Assembly: GCA_008330645.1 (NCBI GenBank)
Contig: VLTN01000016.1
Coordinates: 186,001 to 250,000, forward strand
Source: Cafeteria roenbergensis
Taxonomy: Eukaryota > Sar > Bigyra > Bicosoecida > Cafeteriaceae
Direction of reading: 5' to 3'
Length of the DNA: 64,000 nucleotides
Under the pieces are notes generated by a model. The model searched no databases, was not told the origin of the DNA, and worked only from the letters and a program-made list of their open reading frames with translations. The position numbers were made by a program, and so were the translations under genes. This document shows, in pieces, positions 49,433 to 60,500 of this stretch. Each line of letters opens with the position of its first letter. Position 1 is the first letter of the stretch.

Positions 49433-49712
49433 CGTTGCCCGGCCACGCCGGTCGCAGAGTTGGCAATGGTCGTTGCGTGGCTATGATATCTGTGCGTGCA
49501 TGGGTGTGAGCAGGCTGCCCCCCACCCAACGGAAGCGCGCCGTCTGTTGCAATCGAGACGAGGGAGGGTGAATCCGGCGCGGAAGATACAGCGCACGCAA
49601 CGCACGTCCAGGTTGCTTCCAGGTCAGCCAAACAACCAGCCCAAGAGTCGGCCGGCCTATAAAACGAGGCGAGCAAGGCCCCGCCGGTGAGTCCAGGGCA
49701 GCCAAGCCGCGG

Positions 49713-50652
49713 TCAGCGCCTGGCCGGCCGCCTGCGCTTGGCGCCCTCCTCGGCCGGGCTAGGCTCGCTCTCGTCCGCACCAGCAGCAGGCCGCTTGGGT
49801 GCCCGCTCCGCAGCGGCAGCGGCAGCGGCAGTGGCAGCGGCTGGCGGGGCATGGGCCACTGCCCACAGTGCGTCGGCGATGTCGCGGGGGGAAATTGCTG
49901 CCTGCTGCTCGGCTGCGTCGCTCGATGCCGCTGCAGCGGCCGCAGCGACCGCTGCGCGACAGGGGGCGATACTCTCTGCCTTGGCCGCCAGGCTGACGAC
50001 CAGGTCCGCGTACACTGTCGCCGTGTACTTGCGCTCGCCGACGAGCACCAGCGCCTCATCAGCCATGAAGGGGAACTCCGGCGAAAAGGCCGCCAAGAAG
50101 GCGCTTGCCGTCGCAGGGCCAACGCCCTTGAGGGACGTGAGGGCCTCCAGGGCAGCCACCACGGCGGCCTTGGCCGCCGGTCGCCGCTTCGGGTCGGTGA
50201 GCAGTGCTCGGGTCACTCGCGAGGCGGCTTCAAATGCTGCTGTCGTGGCCTCCACGACCTCGGCATGGTCGGCCGCGTCCGCAAAGCCCTGCAGCCGCGG
50301 GCGGAACTTGCCTCGCATCAGCTTCCACCGCACCAGCGTCGACAGCTCAGGCTGCGTCGCGTGCGGGGGATGCCGTGCAGCAATCGCTGCCGGCAGGCTC
50401 TCGCGCACGGCCTCGTCCAGCGCCTCCAGGTCAGCCTTCTTTCCGGTTTTGGACTGCGACAGCCGGCTGCTTTATGGGAGGCGCAGCTAGTTTGGGCGCG
50501 GCCGTGCGCCAGCTTTATGGTGCGCGCCCGCTCAAGTTCAAACGCGCAAGGCTCACCGCATCCCGAACTGCGCGGAGGGCGGAGCCGTACTGATCGAGCG
50601 CCCGGGACCATGCGCGCCTGTCTGCAGAGGCCCACAGCGCAGCTGCGGCCAT
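49713..50652 (-). CDS. conserved helix-hairpin-helix protein (DNA-glycosylase-like)
   Basis: Exons (minus) 50652-50557 and 50453-49713 (GTGAGC...GTCGCAG, phase 0), 278 aa. A helix-hairpin-helix motif, LKGVGPATASAFLAAFSPEF, is followed by PFMADEALVLVG and a Y-T-x-x-x-Y-x-D-L stretch (YTATVYADLV). It is preceded by LVRWKLMRGKFRPRL. This order (RWK.ARGKFRP, then LKG(V/I)GPATAS, then F.(A/S)DEA) is seen in an uncharacterised eukaryotic family often described as DNA-glycosylase-like, but the glycosylase catalytic Lys/Asp are not evident, so activity is doubtful. The C-terminus is Ala-rich and ends in a basic, nuclear-localisation-like tail (AKRRRPARR). It precedes the F-BAR gene's 3' end by 265 bp on the same strand. 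Confidence 0.68.
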
Positions 50653-50917
50653 GCGCACGCACAAGCCAGCGAGTTCGGTGCGATCGCCCAGCCCCAGTCG
50701 CCGGTGCTGCAACTCTCGTCCGAGCCAGGTTCACGGACAGAGCTCCAACTACGAGTCCAATGCACCCCCTACAGATTCGTGCAAAAACGACGCCGCGTCT
50801 GTGCCGCGCAGCGCCCTCGAGAGGCCACAGGCGCGTGGAAAGAGTGGGAGTGCACGCCCAGCGCGCGCCACCTGCATACGGGCAGCGCTGTTCGTGCGGG
50901 GAGCAGGGCGGCGATTC

Positions 50918-53900
50918 TCAGTCATCGTCGAACATGGGGCCTTCATCCTCGGACGCGTCGCCCTCCGAGCCAGCGTCGGCCGAGGCGTCATCCCTCGGCG
51001 CGTCCGCGTCCGCGGTCGCTGGGACTGGGCTCGAAACGGGCTCCTTTTCGTCCACGGCCGCCTCGGCGAGCTGCTCTGGCTGCGACGCCGCAGCACCAGC
51101 GGCACCACCAGCGGCCTCGGCCCCGGCCTCGGCCTCGGTAGCTCCAGCGGCTGGCGAGGGCGCTTCGGCGTCCACAGCGGCGTCCGGCTGCGGCGCAGGC
51201 GGCTTCGGCGCGTCCGCCGGCGCGCTTGCCTTGACGGGCTTGGGCTTGGCGAGGGCAGCGTCGGCGGCGCGCCTCTCTCGGGCCTGCCGCCGCTCGGTCG
51301 CTGCGGTGGGGTCCATCGACACGAGCAGCGCCTGGAGCATCTCCGCAGGCAGGCCGTTCCCTCTCGCGATCCGGGCGACGACGAGCGTGGCCTGCTCCTC
51401 GGGCATGCCAAACGCACGCATGTTCATTGCGTAGGAGCCCAGCTGTCCGAACAGGGCTTGCCGGTAGGCGTACGACCACTCGCGCGACCCCGGCTGGAAC
51501 GGGGGGGCGGCGGGGGTGTCGCCCCGCCCGTCGCTCGCCATCGGGGGCGGGGAGGCGGTGGCCGCGCGGGCCCTCGACGCGGCGGAGAGCCCCTCGGCCT
51601 CAGCCACCGAGTCCACAGTCATGGCGCCGTCCACGGCGGGCTTTGACGATGTCGAGGCGCGCTCCCGGCCCTTCCCCGCTCGGGAGGACGTGAGCACCAG
51701 CCTGTCAGCGAAGACGCCCGCCTCTGACCCCCGCAGGAAGGGGGCGAACGGCCGCTCCGCCTCCTCACGCACCGAGCGGTAGAGGGCTTCCTCCCAGAAC
51801 TCGGGCCGGGCCCAGATGTCGTGGCCGTAGAGCCAGTCGGAGGCGAAGCGCTTCTTGCCGCCGTCCTCCGCGCCGGGGGCCGCCTGGGCCGCTGTGGCGG
51901 CCGCGGCCGCCTCGATGGCGGCCCGCGCCACGTTGTCTGAGCCAGCGGCAGCAGGGGCGTGCTCTGGCGCCGCCTCCCCCGCCCCGGGCGCGTCCGTGGC
52001 CTCGTCCTCGTCCCGCAGCGCGTAAAAGGTCTGGCTCATGATCATAAGCAGCTTGGCGGCCGCAACGTCGTCGTGGACGGCGCAGGCGTCGAGGCACCGG
52101 CGCAGGGCCGCGCCAAGCCGCGGCAAGCCCTTGCGCAGGCGCCTGCCGTGCGCCCGCCACCAGTTGAGCTCGGAGAGGAAGAGAGCTCTGCCGGAGGGGT
52201 GGGCGAAGACACGGGAGGAGAGCACGGCGTCGCGCCGCTCAGCGATGGCCTCCTTGTCCTCGGGCAGGTCTACCAGCTCCAGGAAGGCGGCGGTGGCGTC
52301 GGCGGCGGTCTGGCCAGCGGTCCGGGCCGGCGGCCTCGCGACGGCAGCCCCCGGCTCGGCGGCACCTGCCGCCGCGGCGACGGCGGCCGCAGCCTGGCCG
52401 TGGTCGCGCGGCCCGTCGTACGACCCGTGGGAGGCGTGCTCAAAGAGCGAGGCCACCCAGGCGCGGGCCACGGGAGCCAGCTCCGCCTCCGCGCGCATCG
52501 AGTCGCTGGCGAACGTGAGCGCCCGCTCGCGCGACACGGACACCGGCACCACCGCCAGGCCCTCGTCGTCCTCCTCGCGCAGACCCTCGAGCCCCTCGCC
52601 GGAGTCGTCAGCGTCCGTGCTGGCCTGCTTCGAGCTCAGGGCAGACGCGACCGTGAGACCGCCCGTCTCGGCAGACGTCCCGCGGCTGCGGCGCCCCGGC
52701 CCGCCGCGCAGGCCGGAGAGCCAGCCCGAGCGCGCCCCCGCCTTGGACCCAGCCCCGTCAGCGGCCGCTCCGTCGGCCCCAGCGCGGACCGCCGCCGCCG
52801 CAACTGCCACAGCAGTGGCGTCGTCAGCGCTGCCAGCGCCAGCGCCAGACGAGGCGGGCGAGGGCCCGCCCCCGCCGGCGGCGCCCCCCTCGGCAGAGCC
52901 GTCCTTGCTCGCGCCGTCGTCCGGATCAGTCGCCTCGTCTGCGGCCTCCGCGCCCTCGGCAGCCGCCCCGTCTGCCGCTTGCGCCTGCGCGGCCTCGGCC
53001 GTTGCCTGGATACGGCGCGTCCGGCGCCTCTCCGCCTCCTCCCTGTTGCCCTCCCAGCGCTGCAACTCTGCCTTTTGCTCCCGGACGCGGCGCACGACGC
53101 GCCGCTGGTGCACGAACATGCGCAGGTCGCTGCTGGGGTCCACGCGGTCCACCGCGCGCGCGAGGCGGTCTCCCGCCTCGGCGCTTGCCGTCTGCACCAG
53201 CTGCCAGCGCTCTCCAGCCAGCCGCAGCGCGCCGGCCATGCCCTCCAGCCTGGCCTCCTCCGCCGCCTGGAAGCGCCGGGCGATCTGGGCCAGCTGGCTG
53301 TCGCGCGTGCGCCTTGCCGTGAGGTGCTCCACAACCGCAGCCTGCATGGCCGCCTCCGCCGAGCCGGCCTCGGTGGTGGCCCGCTCCACCTGCTTGGACC
53401 GGCGGCCGGCCTCGGCCTGCACCTCCCGCATGGCCCTGCCACCGTCCAGCTTGGCGGCCGCGTCCACGTCCCCGCCAGCCTTGTCAACGATGGCGGAGAG
53501 CGCCTCGTGGGCGCGGCGCAGCCCCGCCTTGGCCTCTGCCTCGGCGCGCTGCGCCTTGCGGAGGCGCACGTGGGCCTTGGAGAGCTTGCGGCGGGCCGCG
53601 GACACGTTGCGCACCAGCGTCTCGGCGGCGGCAGCGCCCTCCTTGTGCACGCGGTCGTGGTGCGCCTTGAGGGCGGAGAGCTGGGCGACGCCCTGGTTCC
53701 AGGCGGCGGCGAGGCGGCGGCGTCGGCCCGCCTCCGAGCTGGCATGGCGCTCGATGGCAGCCACGGCGGCGGCGATGCTTCCGTTGTCCCACTTGCCGGC
53801 AGCGGCGGAGGGGTCGCCAGGCCGGCCGTCGCTGGTATCGAGTTCGGCGCCGGGAGGCGACAGCGCGTCCGCCGCGTCCGCGGACACGGCGCCCGAGACG

Positions 53901-55176
53901 CCGAGCGGGTCGTCCATACCCAGGGCCACGGTGCCAGCGCCCACAACCGAGCCCAGGGCCGACCAAATCCCGGCCGTGACCTCGCCGACGACCCCGGCTG
54001 CGGCCTCCTCGGCCTTGGAGGCGGCCAGGGCCTCGGCGAAGCGCTCCTCGGCCGCGGCGCGCGCGCGCAGCATGCTGGACACGGCGGAGAGCATGCGCAG
54101 CGAGCGCTGCGACCGGGCCAGCACATCGGAGAAGGCAAGGTTCTCGAAGCCGAACTCGAGCATGGGGGTGACCATGCTCGCGGACGCCGGGTTGACCAGG
54201 TCCGAGAGCGGGGTGTCGGCGGCCTCCGCGGCCGCCTCGAGCGCCTGCATGGGGGTGAGTCGCACCGACGGGGGCGGCCTCGCCGTCGGCGAGGGGGCGT
54301 CTGCGCTCGAGTGCGAGGTGCCGATGGCGGCGCTGTCCTTGGCGGTGCCAGTCCGTCGCGCGATCCACACCTCAGCGAACTCGCGGCGCTTGGCGGGGGC
54401 GCCGTACTGCTCTGCAAGCCGGAGGAAGTCCCTCATCATGGCGACAGCCTCCACGTGCATGCCCAGGCGGTCGAGCGCGTTGGCGGTGGAGATGCAGATG
54501 CTGCCCTCCCTCACGCCGTCGCCGAGCTCGTGAAACATGCGTCGCGCGTCGCGAAAGTGCTCCAGCGCCTGCTCCAGATGATCGCCCCCCTTGCGGTACA
54601 GCACGTTGCCCAGGTTGCCGATCTGCGAGCAGCCAAGCCGCCGGGACAGCCAGGCGCACAATGGGGCGGTCGCGGAGCGGCCTTGCGCTCGCCGGGGCCG
54701 CGAGCCGAGCGCTGCCCGCGAGGCGCCGCGCACCGGCTGCCAGCAACGCAGGCACGCGCTCCCGTCCCCAAGCACAGGCCCCGGCTGCAACCGTGAGGAC
54801 AGCCGCGGCCGTGCGCCGGCCAGGAGCAGCGGCAGCCGCCGATTCGAGGGAGCAGCCGGCCGCTCCAGCTGCTGGGCGGCCGCCACGACCCTTGGCGGCG
54901 GTGCATGGGCGCAAAGTCCGTCGCTCCCATGCGGCTGCCCCCTCGGCGCGCGGCAGAAGCCGGCAAGCTCACCACGCGGGCCTTGAGCAGCTTGATCTCG
55001 ACGGGCGCTTCGTCCTCGCCGCCCTCGCAGGCCACGGCGGCCTTGTCGACGTTTGCTAGCACCACAAAGAGGATGCTCTCCGCGTCGTCGAGCCTCTTCT
55101 CGCGCATGGCCTCGGTTGCCTCCTCGAGTGCAGCCACTGCAGCATGGATCACCGTCTCGTGAGAAGCATCCGCCAT
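50918..55176 (-). CDS. TPR + F-BAR + KIAA0513/SBF2-type domain protein
   Basis: Exons (minus) 55176-54973 and 54622-50918 (350-bp intron, phase 0), 1302 aa. Order of parts: N-terminal TPR-like helices (DDAESILFVVLANVD; NLGNVLYRKGGDHLEQALEH joined across the intron); an F-BAR-like region at about residues 220-610 (FENLAFSDVLARSQRSLRML, RARAAAEERFAEAL, then a long coiled coil), expected to bend or sense membranes; and at about 845-1175 a KIAA0513/SBF2 domain with its landmarks AAKLLMIMSQTFYAL, LYGHDIWARPEFWEEAL and FGQLGSYAMNMRAFGMPEEQ. The C-terminus is acidic (DEGPMFDDD). Such domains link membrane traffic and Rab/actin control. The combination is consistent with endocytic or vesicle work, but function is inferred. 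Divergent from CCDC47. Confidence 0.72.
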
Positions 55177-55476
55177 CCTAGCTGCGGCACCTGGCAGGCT
55201 CGCCGGCCGCTGTGCCTGCTCCAGACCAGGGGGTCTGGAACAAAAAGGGGCCGGAGGCGGCCACGCCAAGCGCCCGCGGGAGTGCGGCGGGCCGGGGGGC
55301 AGAACACCCGAGCCGGCGGGAGGGCGCGCTGGCCGGCGCGGAGTATTGGTGCGGCCGCAAGCATGCCGGCGTCCCGCCTCTGCCGGCCCTCGTCGCGCTG
55401 CAGCGGCGCCCGGCAGCCCGCAGGGCTGCAGCCCGGGCCCGGCCCACTCGTGCCGAGGCCCGAGGCGAGTGCGGAC
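55177..55476. promoter_or_regulatory. divergent promoter F-BAR gene / CCDC47
   Basis: 300 bp between outward-facing start codons. No TATA is seen. The open plus frame through it lacks an ATG and is not coding-like. Confidence 0.4.
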
Positions 55477-57126
55477 ATGCGCCTCGTTGCAGTCGCGGCC
55501 CTCGCGGCCCTCGCGTGCCTTGCAGGCGGCGTGCTCGCGGGTGAGCAAAGCCAGCGGATGCCACAGCCTGCAGCCTGCGCTGCTCGATTGCGCCCCGCGG
55601 CGGCTGGCGCTGCTGGGCCCCGACTGCGTGGCTGCCTCTCCGCGTTGCCAGTCCGCCCCGTGGCGGCGCCCGTGCGTGCCGGCGCATCCCTCGGCCTCTC
55701 GACCCTGGTTGCCTCGCGCCTTGTGCCACGTGCAGACGAGTTTGACGAGGCGGAGGTTGCCGCGAACGCCGACACGGTGGCGCAGCCACCCGCCGCTGGC
55801 GCGGCAATGGAGGGCAGCGATCTTGGCAAGTCTGGCCGGGCCGAGGCGGCGGACGAGTTTGCTTCGTCGGCGGCCGACGCTCTCGACGCGCAGGAGGAAG
55901 CGGAGGAGGAGGAGGACGAGGCGGCTGACGAGTTCGAGTTTAATGCGCCCGCCGAAGCGCAAGCCTCCCAGTCCGGCGACAAGGCCAAGCCGGCCAGCAA
56001 GTCCGCTGCAGCTGGCGCGCCGGCGGCCCGCAACAATCTGCCCCAGACGTGGGAGTGGGAGATCCTCGCGCTGACCGTGGTCCTTGCGTACGTGGGCGCG
56101 TTCTTCCTCGGCTCCTCCGTGAACAGCTCCCTGGCCGCTGCCTGGTTCAACGAGTTCGGGGACGCCGGAAAGCTGCTCCCCGCCTCATTCTCCACCACCC
56201 AGATCTGCTCCGACCCCGGCTCCCCCTTCAACAAGGAGACCCCGAGTGCCTTCCGCTACTACGCCACCGGCCGCGCCCGCACGCGGGGCCTCGTCGTGAG
56301 CCTCGACCTGCTCCCGCGCCAGGACCTCCTGTCGTGGGTGCTGGCCGCCCTCTCTGGCGACGAGGACACCATCACCGTTGAGGTGTTCATGGACCCGTCT
56401 GCCGTGGACCCCTTCGTGCTCGCTGCCGCTCCCAGGCGGGACCGCCGCCGCATCCAGAAGGAGGCCCGTGACCTGATGGCCTTTGCCTCTGTGGTGGACC
56501 CCCGCAAGGTGGACCGCGGCCTCGCTGGCCTCTCCATCCTCACGGACACCAAGGACGCCCTCAACTGCCTCTCCTCCAGCGTCGTGGCCATCCTGGGCCG
56601 CCACTCCCCCGCCCTCCCCACCAACCGCTACGCCGGGGACGCCGACTCCGCCGCATCGTCCTCGGGCGCTTCGGCCGTTCTCCCCGACGACACGGACGTG
56701 GAGCGCGCGGCCGACCCGCTGTTCCGCCTGCTGCACATCACCGACCGCGTCCCCAGCTACGACCGCGGGGTGGAGCTCCTCTCCAACCAGGCCGTGCGCT
56801 TCAAGTTCAAGCTGCCCACCGCCTCGCGCATGGGCGAGCTCGAGGAGTTGATGCGCCTTGCGCTGGACGTGGCGGACCGCGCAGCCTCGATCAAGATCTC
56901 CAAGGAGGCGCTCAAGCGCAACAAGGACATGCGCGCCCGCCTGGAGCAGATCGAGACCGAGGAGCGCGACGCCGAGGAGGGCAAGGTCCAGATCGACGAG
57001 AACATCCTGGCCAAGCGCGCCCACCTCGAAACGCTCAAGAAGACCGACCGCGCCGCCTACCTCAAGGAGCGCAAGCGCCTCGAGACCAAGATGATCCGCA
57101 AGCGCACCAAGATGGTCCGCAAGTGA
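55477..57126 (+). CDS. CCDC47: CCDC47, PAT-complex subunit of the ER multipass translocon
   Basis: CCDC47 works with Asterix and the Sec61-associated multipass translocon to fold multi-TM proteins. Exons 55477-55540 and 55736-57126 (GTGAGC...GTGCAG, phase 1/2 closes), 484 aa, almost the human length (483). The first exon codes the signal peptide (MRLVAVAALAALACLAGGVL); the join continues directly into the acidic lumenal segment (ADEFDEAEVAAN). One TM helix (ILALTVVLAYVGAFFLGSSV, about residue 130) is followed by a cytosolic DUF1682 body (AWFNEFGDAGKLL; FRYYATGRARTRGLVVSLDL; RQDLLSWVLAALS) and a basic coiled-coil C-terminus ending RTKMVRK, which contacts the ribosome. The unspliced reading would place ~65 odd residues after the signal peptide. 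Confidence 0.92.
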   Translation: MRLVAVAALAALACLAGGVLAGEQSQRMPQPAACAARLRPAAAGAAGPRLRGCLSALPVRPVAAPVRAGASLGLSTLVASRLVPRADEFDEAEVAANADTVAQPPAAGAAMEGSDLGKSGRAEAADEFASSAADALDAQEEAEEEEDEAADEFEFNAPAEAQASQSGDKAKPASKSAAAGAPAARNNLPQTWEWEILALTVVLAYVGAFFLGSSVNSSLAAAWFNEFGDAGKLLPASFSTTQICSDPGSPFNKETPSAFRYYATGRARTRGLVVSLDLLPRQDLLSWVLAALSGDEDTITVEVFMDPSAVDPFVLAAAPRRDRRRIQKEARDLMAFASVVDPRKVDRGLAGLSILTDTKDALNCLSSSVVAILGRHSPALPTNRYAGDADSAASSSGASAVLPDDTDVERAADPLFRLLHITDRVPSYDRGVELLSNQAVRFKFKLPTASRMGELEELMRLALDVADRAASIKISKEALKRNKDMRARLEQIETEERDAEEGKVQIDENILAKRAHLETLKKTDRAAYLKERKRLETKMIRKRTKMVRK

Positions 57127-57566
57127 GCGCACTGGGAGCCTGCCAAGCGCTCGCGTGGGGTTTGTGCGTGGGAGGATGAAGCGGCGGGGCGGTGCCGGGT
57201 GCGCTGCGCCGGGCGCGCGTGAAGGTGTGTTGGGGGTAAGGCGGCGGCCTTGCCTGAGGTCGCCCGGCCAACCGGTACGCAGCAGCGTGCGTGCAAGCGG
57301 AGCCACGCGCGATGGTTGCGGGCGTCCGCTGCTTCGCTGCGGGGGGAGTCCCTTTGCATGGCAAGCATAGCCTCCCCGGGCGAGGTGCGTGTGTGTCCGC
57401 CAGCGCGACGAATCAGCTGTTTCTCACACGGAACGGCACCCCCCAACCACTGCGACCGCGCGGAGTCCCTCTCCCCCGCAAGGCCGGCACGAGAGCTCGC
57501 GCTCACGCTCGAACCAGCACTGCGTGCGCCTCGATTCCCTGCACGCGACCTGCCATGCCGCTCTCT
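57127..57566. other. convergent spacer
   Basis: Between the 3' ends of CCDC47 and the glycosyltransferase. No gene or clear motif is seen. Confidence 0.5.
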
Positions 57567-60500
57567 CTACGCCCGTCGCCGCCAGTCGCTCAGCGGGTCC
57601 ACGACGACGTGCAGCGGACGCCACGATGGCTCGCTCGACGCGGCGCGCGGCTCATCCCCGGCCTCACAGTTGCGCACGCCGCCCGATTCCAACCCGATGA
57701 AGCGCCTACTGCCTTCACAGAAGCCGTAGCCAGGCCGATGGCGACGCGGGCGCCACCACTGCACGCCAGCCTGGCCGGCTTGCACCTCTTTGACCAGAGC
57801 CAGCGCCCGCTGCCACGCCCTGCCGTGCTCGGCGAGGTCGAACAGGGTACCGTCGCCGCCGCCGCCGCTCAGGAGAAGCCTCCGCAAGCCAGACGCCACA
57901 GCCGGGTTGGCCATGCGCCGCAGCACAAGCGCGAGCTCCTTGGCCGAGCGCACGATCATGGACCTTCCGGCCTCGCGGGACGACTGGGCGGCGATGCTCG
58001 CCGGTAGCCGCCCCTGGGGCACGGCGCCCTGCCACGCGAGCACGGTGGCCCCCTGCGAGAGCGCGTCGATCGCTGTTGTGTGGCTTCCGTACACCGGCGA
58101 GTCCAAAAACACGTCCACGCGCCGAAGCATGCCCAAGTACTCTGCGTGGGATGGGGCGTGACCCACCCCACGGATGCACCACGGAGGAAAGCCGCTCGCT
58201 GCCGCAACCGTGCCGACAATGCTCGGCTTGCCGGCGCACCCGGCGCAGTCAGCGACTCTGCCACCACGGCTGGGCCACCGGCGGACCCACAGCTCGACAG
58301 GGCACAGCGGGCCTGGCCGGGCCCCGGAGCCTGGGCGCCGCCTCTGGCCGTTGTCCGTGAGGGCCAGCAGCGCCAGGGCCCTGCCCCAGGCAACCGTCAC
58401 CGATTCGAGCGACTTTCTGGCCGACGCGAGCGAGGCGACGACGATGGGACGCCCCGGCGCCGTGACATCTTGCGTTCCCGCCCGCGGCCTGCGGTATGCC
58501 GGGCCCGGCGGCTGTTGGGCGCGCGGCAGCAGGAGCGCAGACTCCGTGAACCAAAGGTGCGAGCCTGCCCAAGCCCGCTCCACAGCGATGGTGAGCGTGT
58601 CAGCCGTGACGTAGTGCACGTTGCTGAGCCCCGTGGAGCCCACGTACCCCACCGACTCCACGACGACGGGCGCCAGCCGGCGCGGCGCCTCTCGTGGCGC
58701 AGGTGCGGGGCAGCCTCGCCCCAAGCTGCGGAGCAGGGCGGGCTCCATGCCCATCGTGAGGCCTTGCAAGTCCACAGCAACGTCCAGCGGGCCCGCTCCG
58801 CACACGTCTCCGTACAGCGAGCCGCTAGCGGGCTCCGCAGGGGCGTGGATCAGCGTTCTTGCCTGGCAGGCAATATCGCCAAACGTGCCGACGAGCCCGG
58901 CAGCGGAGCACAGCTGCCCGAGGGCTTCGGCGGGCATGCACGAGGCCAGCGTACTGCCAGGAGGGCAGCACGCGCCGGAGCCTTGAGCGCACAAGCGCTC
59001 CACGATGGAGTGCGGCCGCCGCGTCTCGTGGGTGGCGGCCAGGTCTGCGATTGTGAGGCTGCTTGCGAGGCCAGTGTAGTGGACCGAGGGGACGGCGGCG
59101 TCTCCGTGGGAGCGAAGCAGGCCCAGGAGGATTGGCGCCACAGGGTGCTGCTGCAGCGCAGTGGGCGATGCGATGTCGCGCGTCACGTAGCCCACATGAA
59201 GGGGCAGGCTGGGGCGCGCAGGCGCCCGACCGCCCGGGCGGGGCTGCGACGCTCCCCGCAGAGTCCCTGCGGCGCCGCGCACCCAGGCGCCGCACTCCGC
59301 CATGACGCGCCTGGACAAGACCAGGGGCCCCAGCAGCCTTGCCTGCTCAGTTTGGCCGAGGGACAGGGCTGCCATGCACAGGGCCTTGGCGCTCTCCGCG
59401 TCGTCGGGGCGATGCTCGCCGGCGGGCGGCGGCTTCCCAGCCGCGCTCCCCTCGAGCAGCAGCCGAGCCAGAGCTGCGGCCGATGCGCTGGCTTCCACCA
59501 GGCTGCCCTGCTCCTGCGCCACCTCCGCAAGCTTGCCCAGGCGGGAGGCCGAGCGCGGTGAGAGGCACACCAGCACCCGCTTCGTCGCCAGTGCGTCAGT
59601 CCGATTCAGCGAGTGCGACCACGAGGCGCCCAGCTGGAACCGAGTGTTCAGCAGCTGCAGCAGGGCTGGCTCCGACGCCATGGCCTGCTGCAGCTGCTCC
59701 AGCCTGCCGTCTCCTGCGATCGCGTCACACACGCCGGGCCAAGGCGCTGAGCCTGCCAGAGCGCTGGGCGACAGCGGCCCGAGCAGGGCCTCTGACAGCC
59801 CAATGACGCGGTTCGCGGTGGGCCGAGGCTGCACGCGCATCGCCACCCGCAGGTGCACCTCGAGCGAGAGCGTCGACGTCGACACCGAGTCAGAGCCGAC
59901 TTGCACCGCCAGGAGCACGGCCCCCCACGCCCCCGGCACCCCCCCGAGCTCCATGTTCGCTCGCGCCGCGTTGCTGAGCGCCAGAGCGGATTCTGCCGCC
60001 AGCGCAGCGGACGCGGAGTGCCGCCGCCACTCCGGCAGGGGGCTCGCCTGTCGCAGCAAGCGCTCGAGCGCTCCCGTGTTGCGGCCCCACTCGCGGTGCG
60101 GTGGCTCGCTGCGCGCTCCGAGGGCGACGGAGCAGCCGATCAGGCCTGCGCGCGTGGCCAGCTGCGCGGAGGCGGCCAACAGCAGCTGTGACCGCCTTGC
60201 CGCAGTGGCCGTCATGCACTGGGTGGACGCTGCCGGAACCACGGCGAAAGCCGTCAGGTAGGCCGAGTCCCGACCCCGGCCGGGGCCGACCCCGGGCTGT
60301 GGCGTCGGTGCCGTGCCCAGGCACACCCCAGCGCTGCCGAGTGTGCCGGCCACGTCCCAGCCGGCTGCGGCGTCCCCGGGCAGCCCCCGCAGGAGCCTTG
60401 CGGCACCGTCGAGGTAGTGCGCCGCGTTGGTGAGCACAGCGACGAGAGTGACGGACTCTGACACCAAGTCGCTTTGCCCAGTGGCCGCGGCAGCGGCGTG

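Noticed and set aside
49658-49664. TATAAAA motif
   Set aside because: It lies in the convergent spacer between two 3' ends, pointing toward no plus-strand start; likely chance.
51959-54796. 945-codon open frame on the plus strand
   Set aside because: It is an antisense shadow of the F-BAR gene; GC-rich codon bias keeps the opposite frame open. The product is Arg/Gly/His-rich with no motif.
55541-55735. In-frame coding reading between the CCDC47 signal peptide and acidic region
   Set aside because: Bounded by GTGAGC and GTGCAG; removing it joins the signal peptide directly to the acidic segment as in animal CCDC47 and gives the family length.
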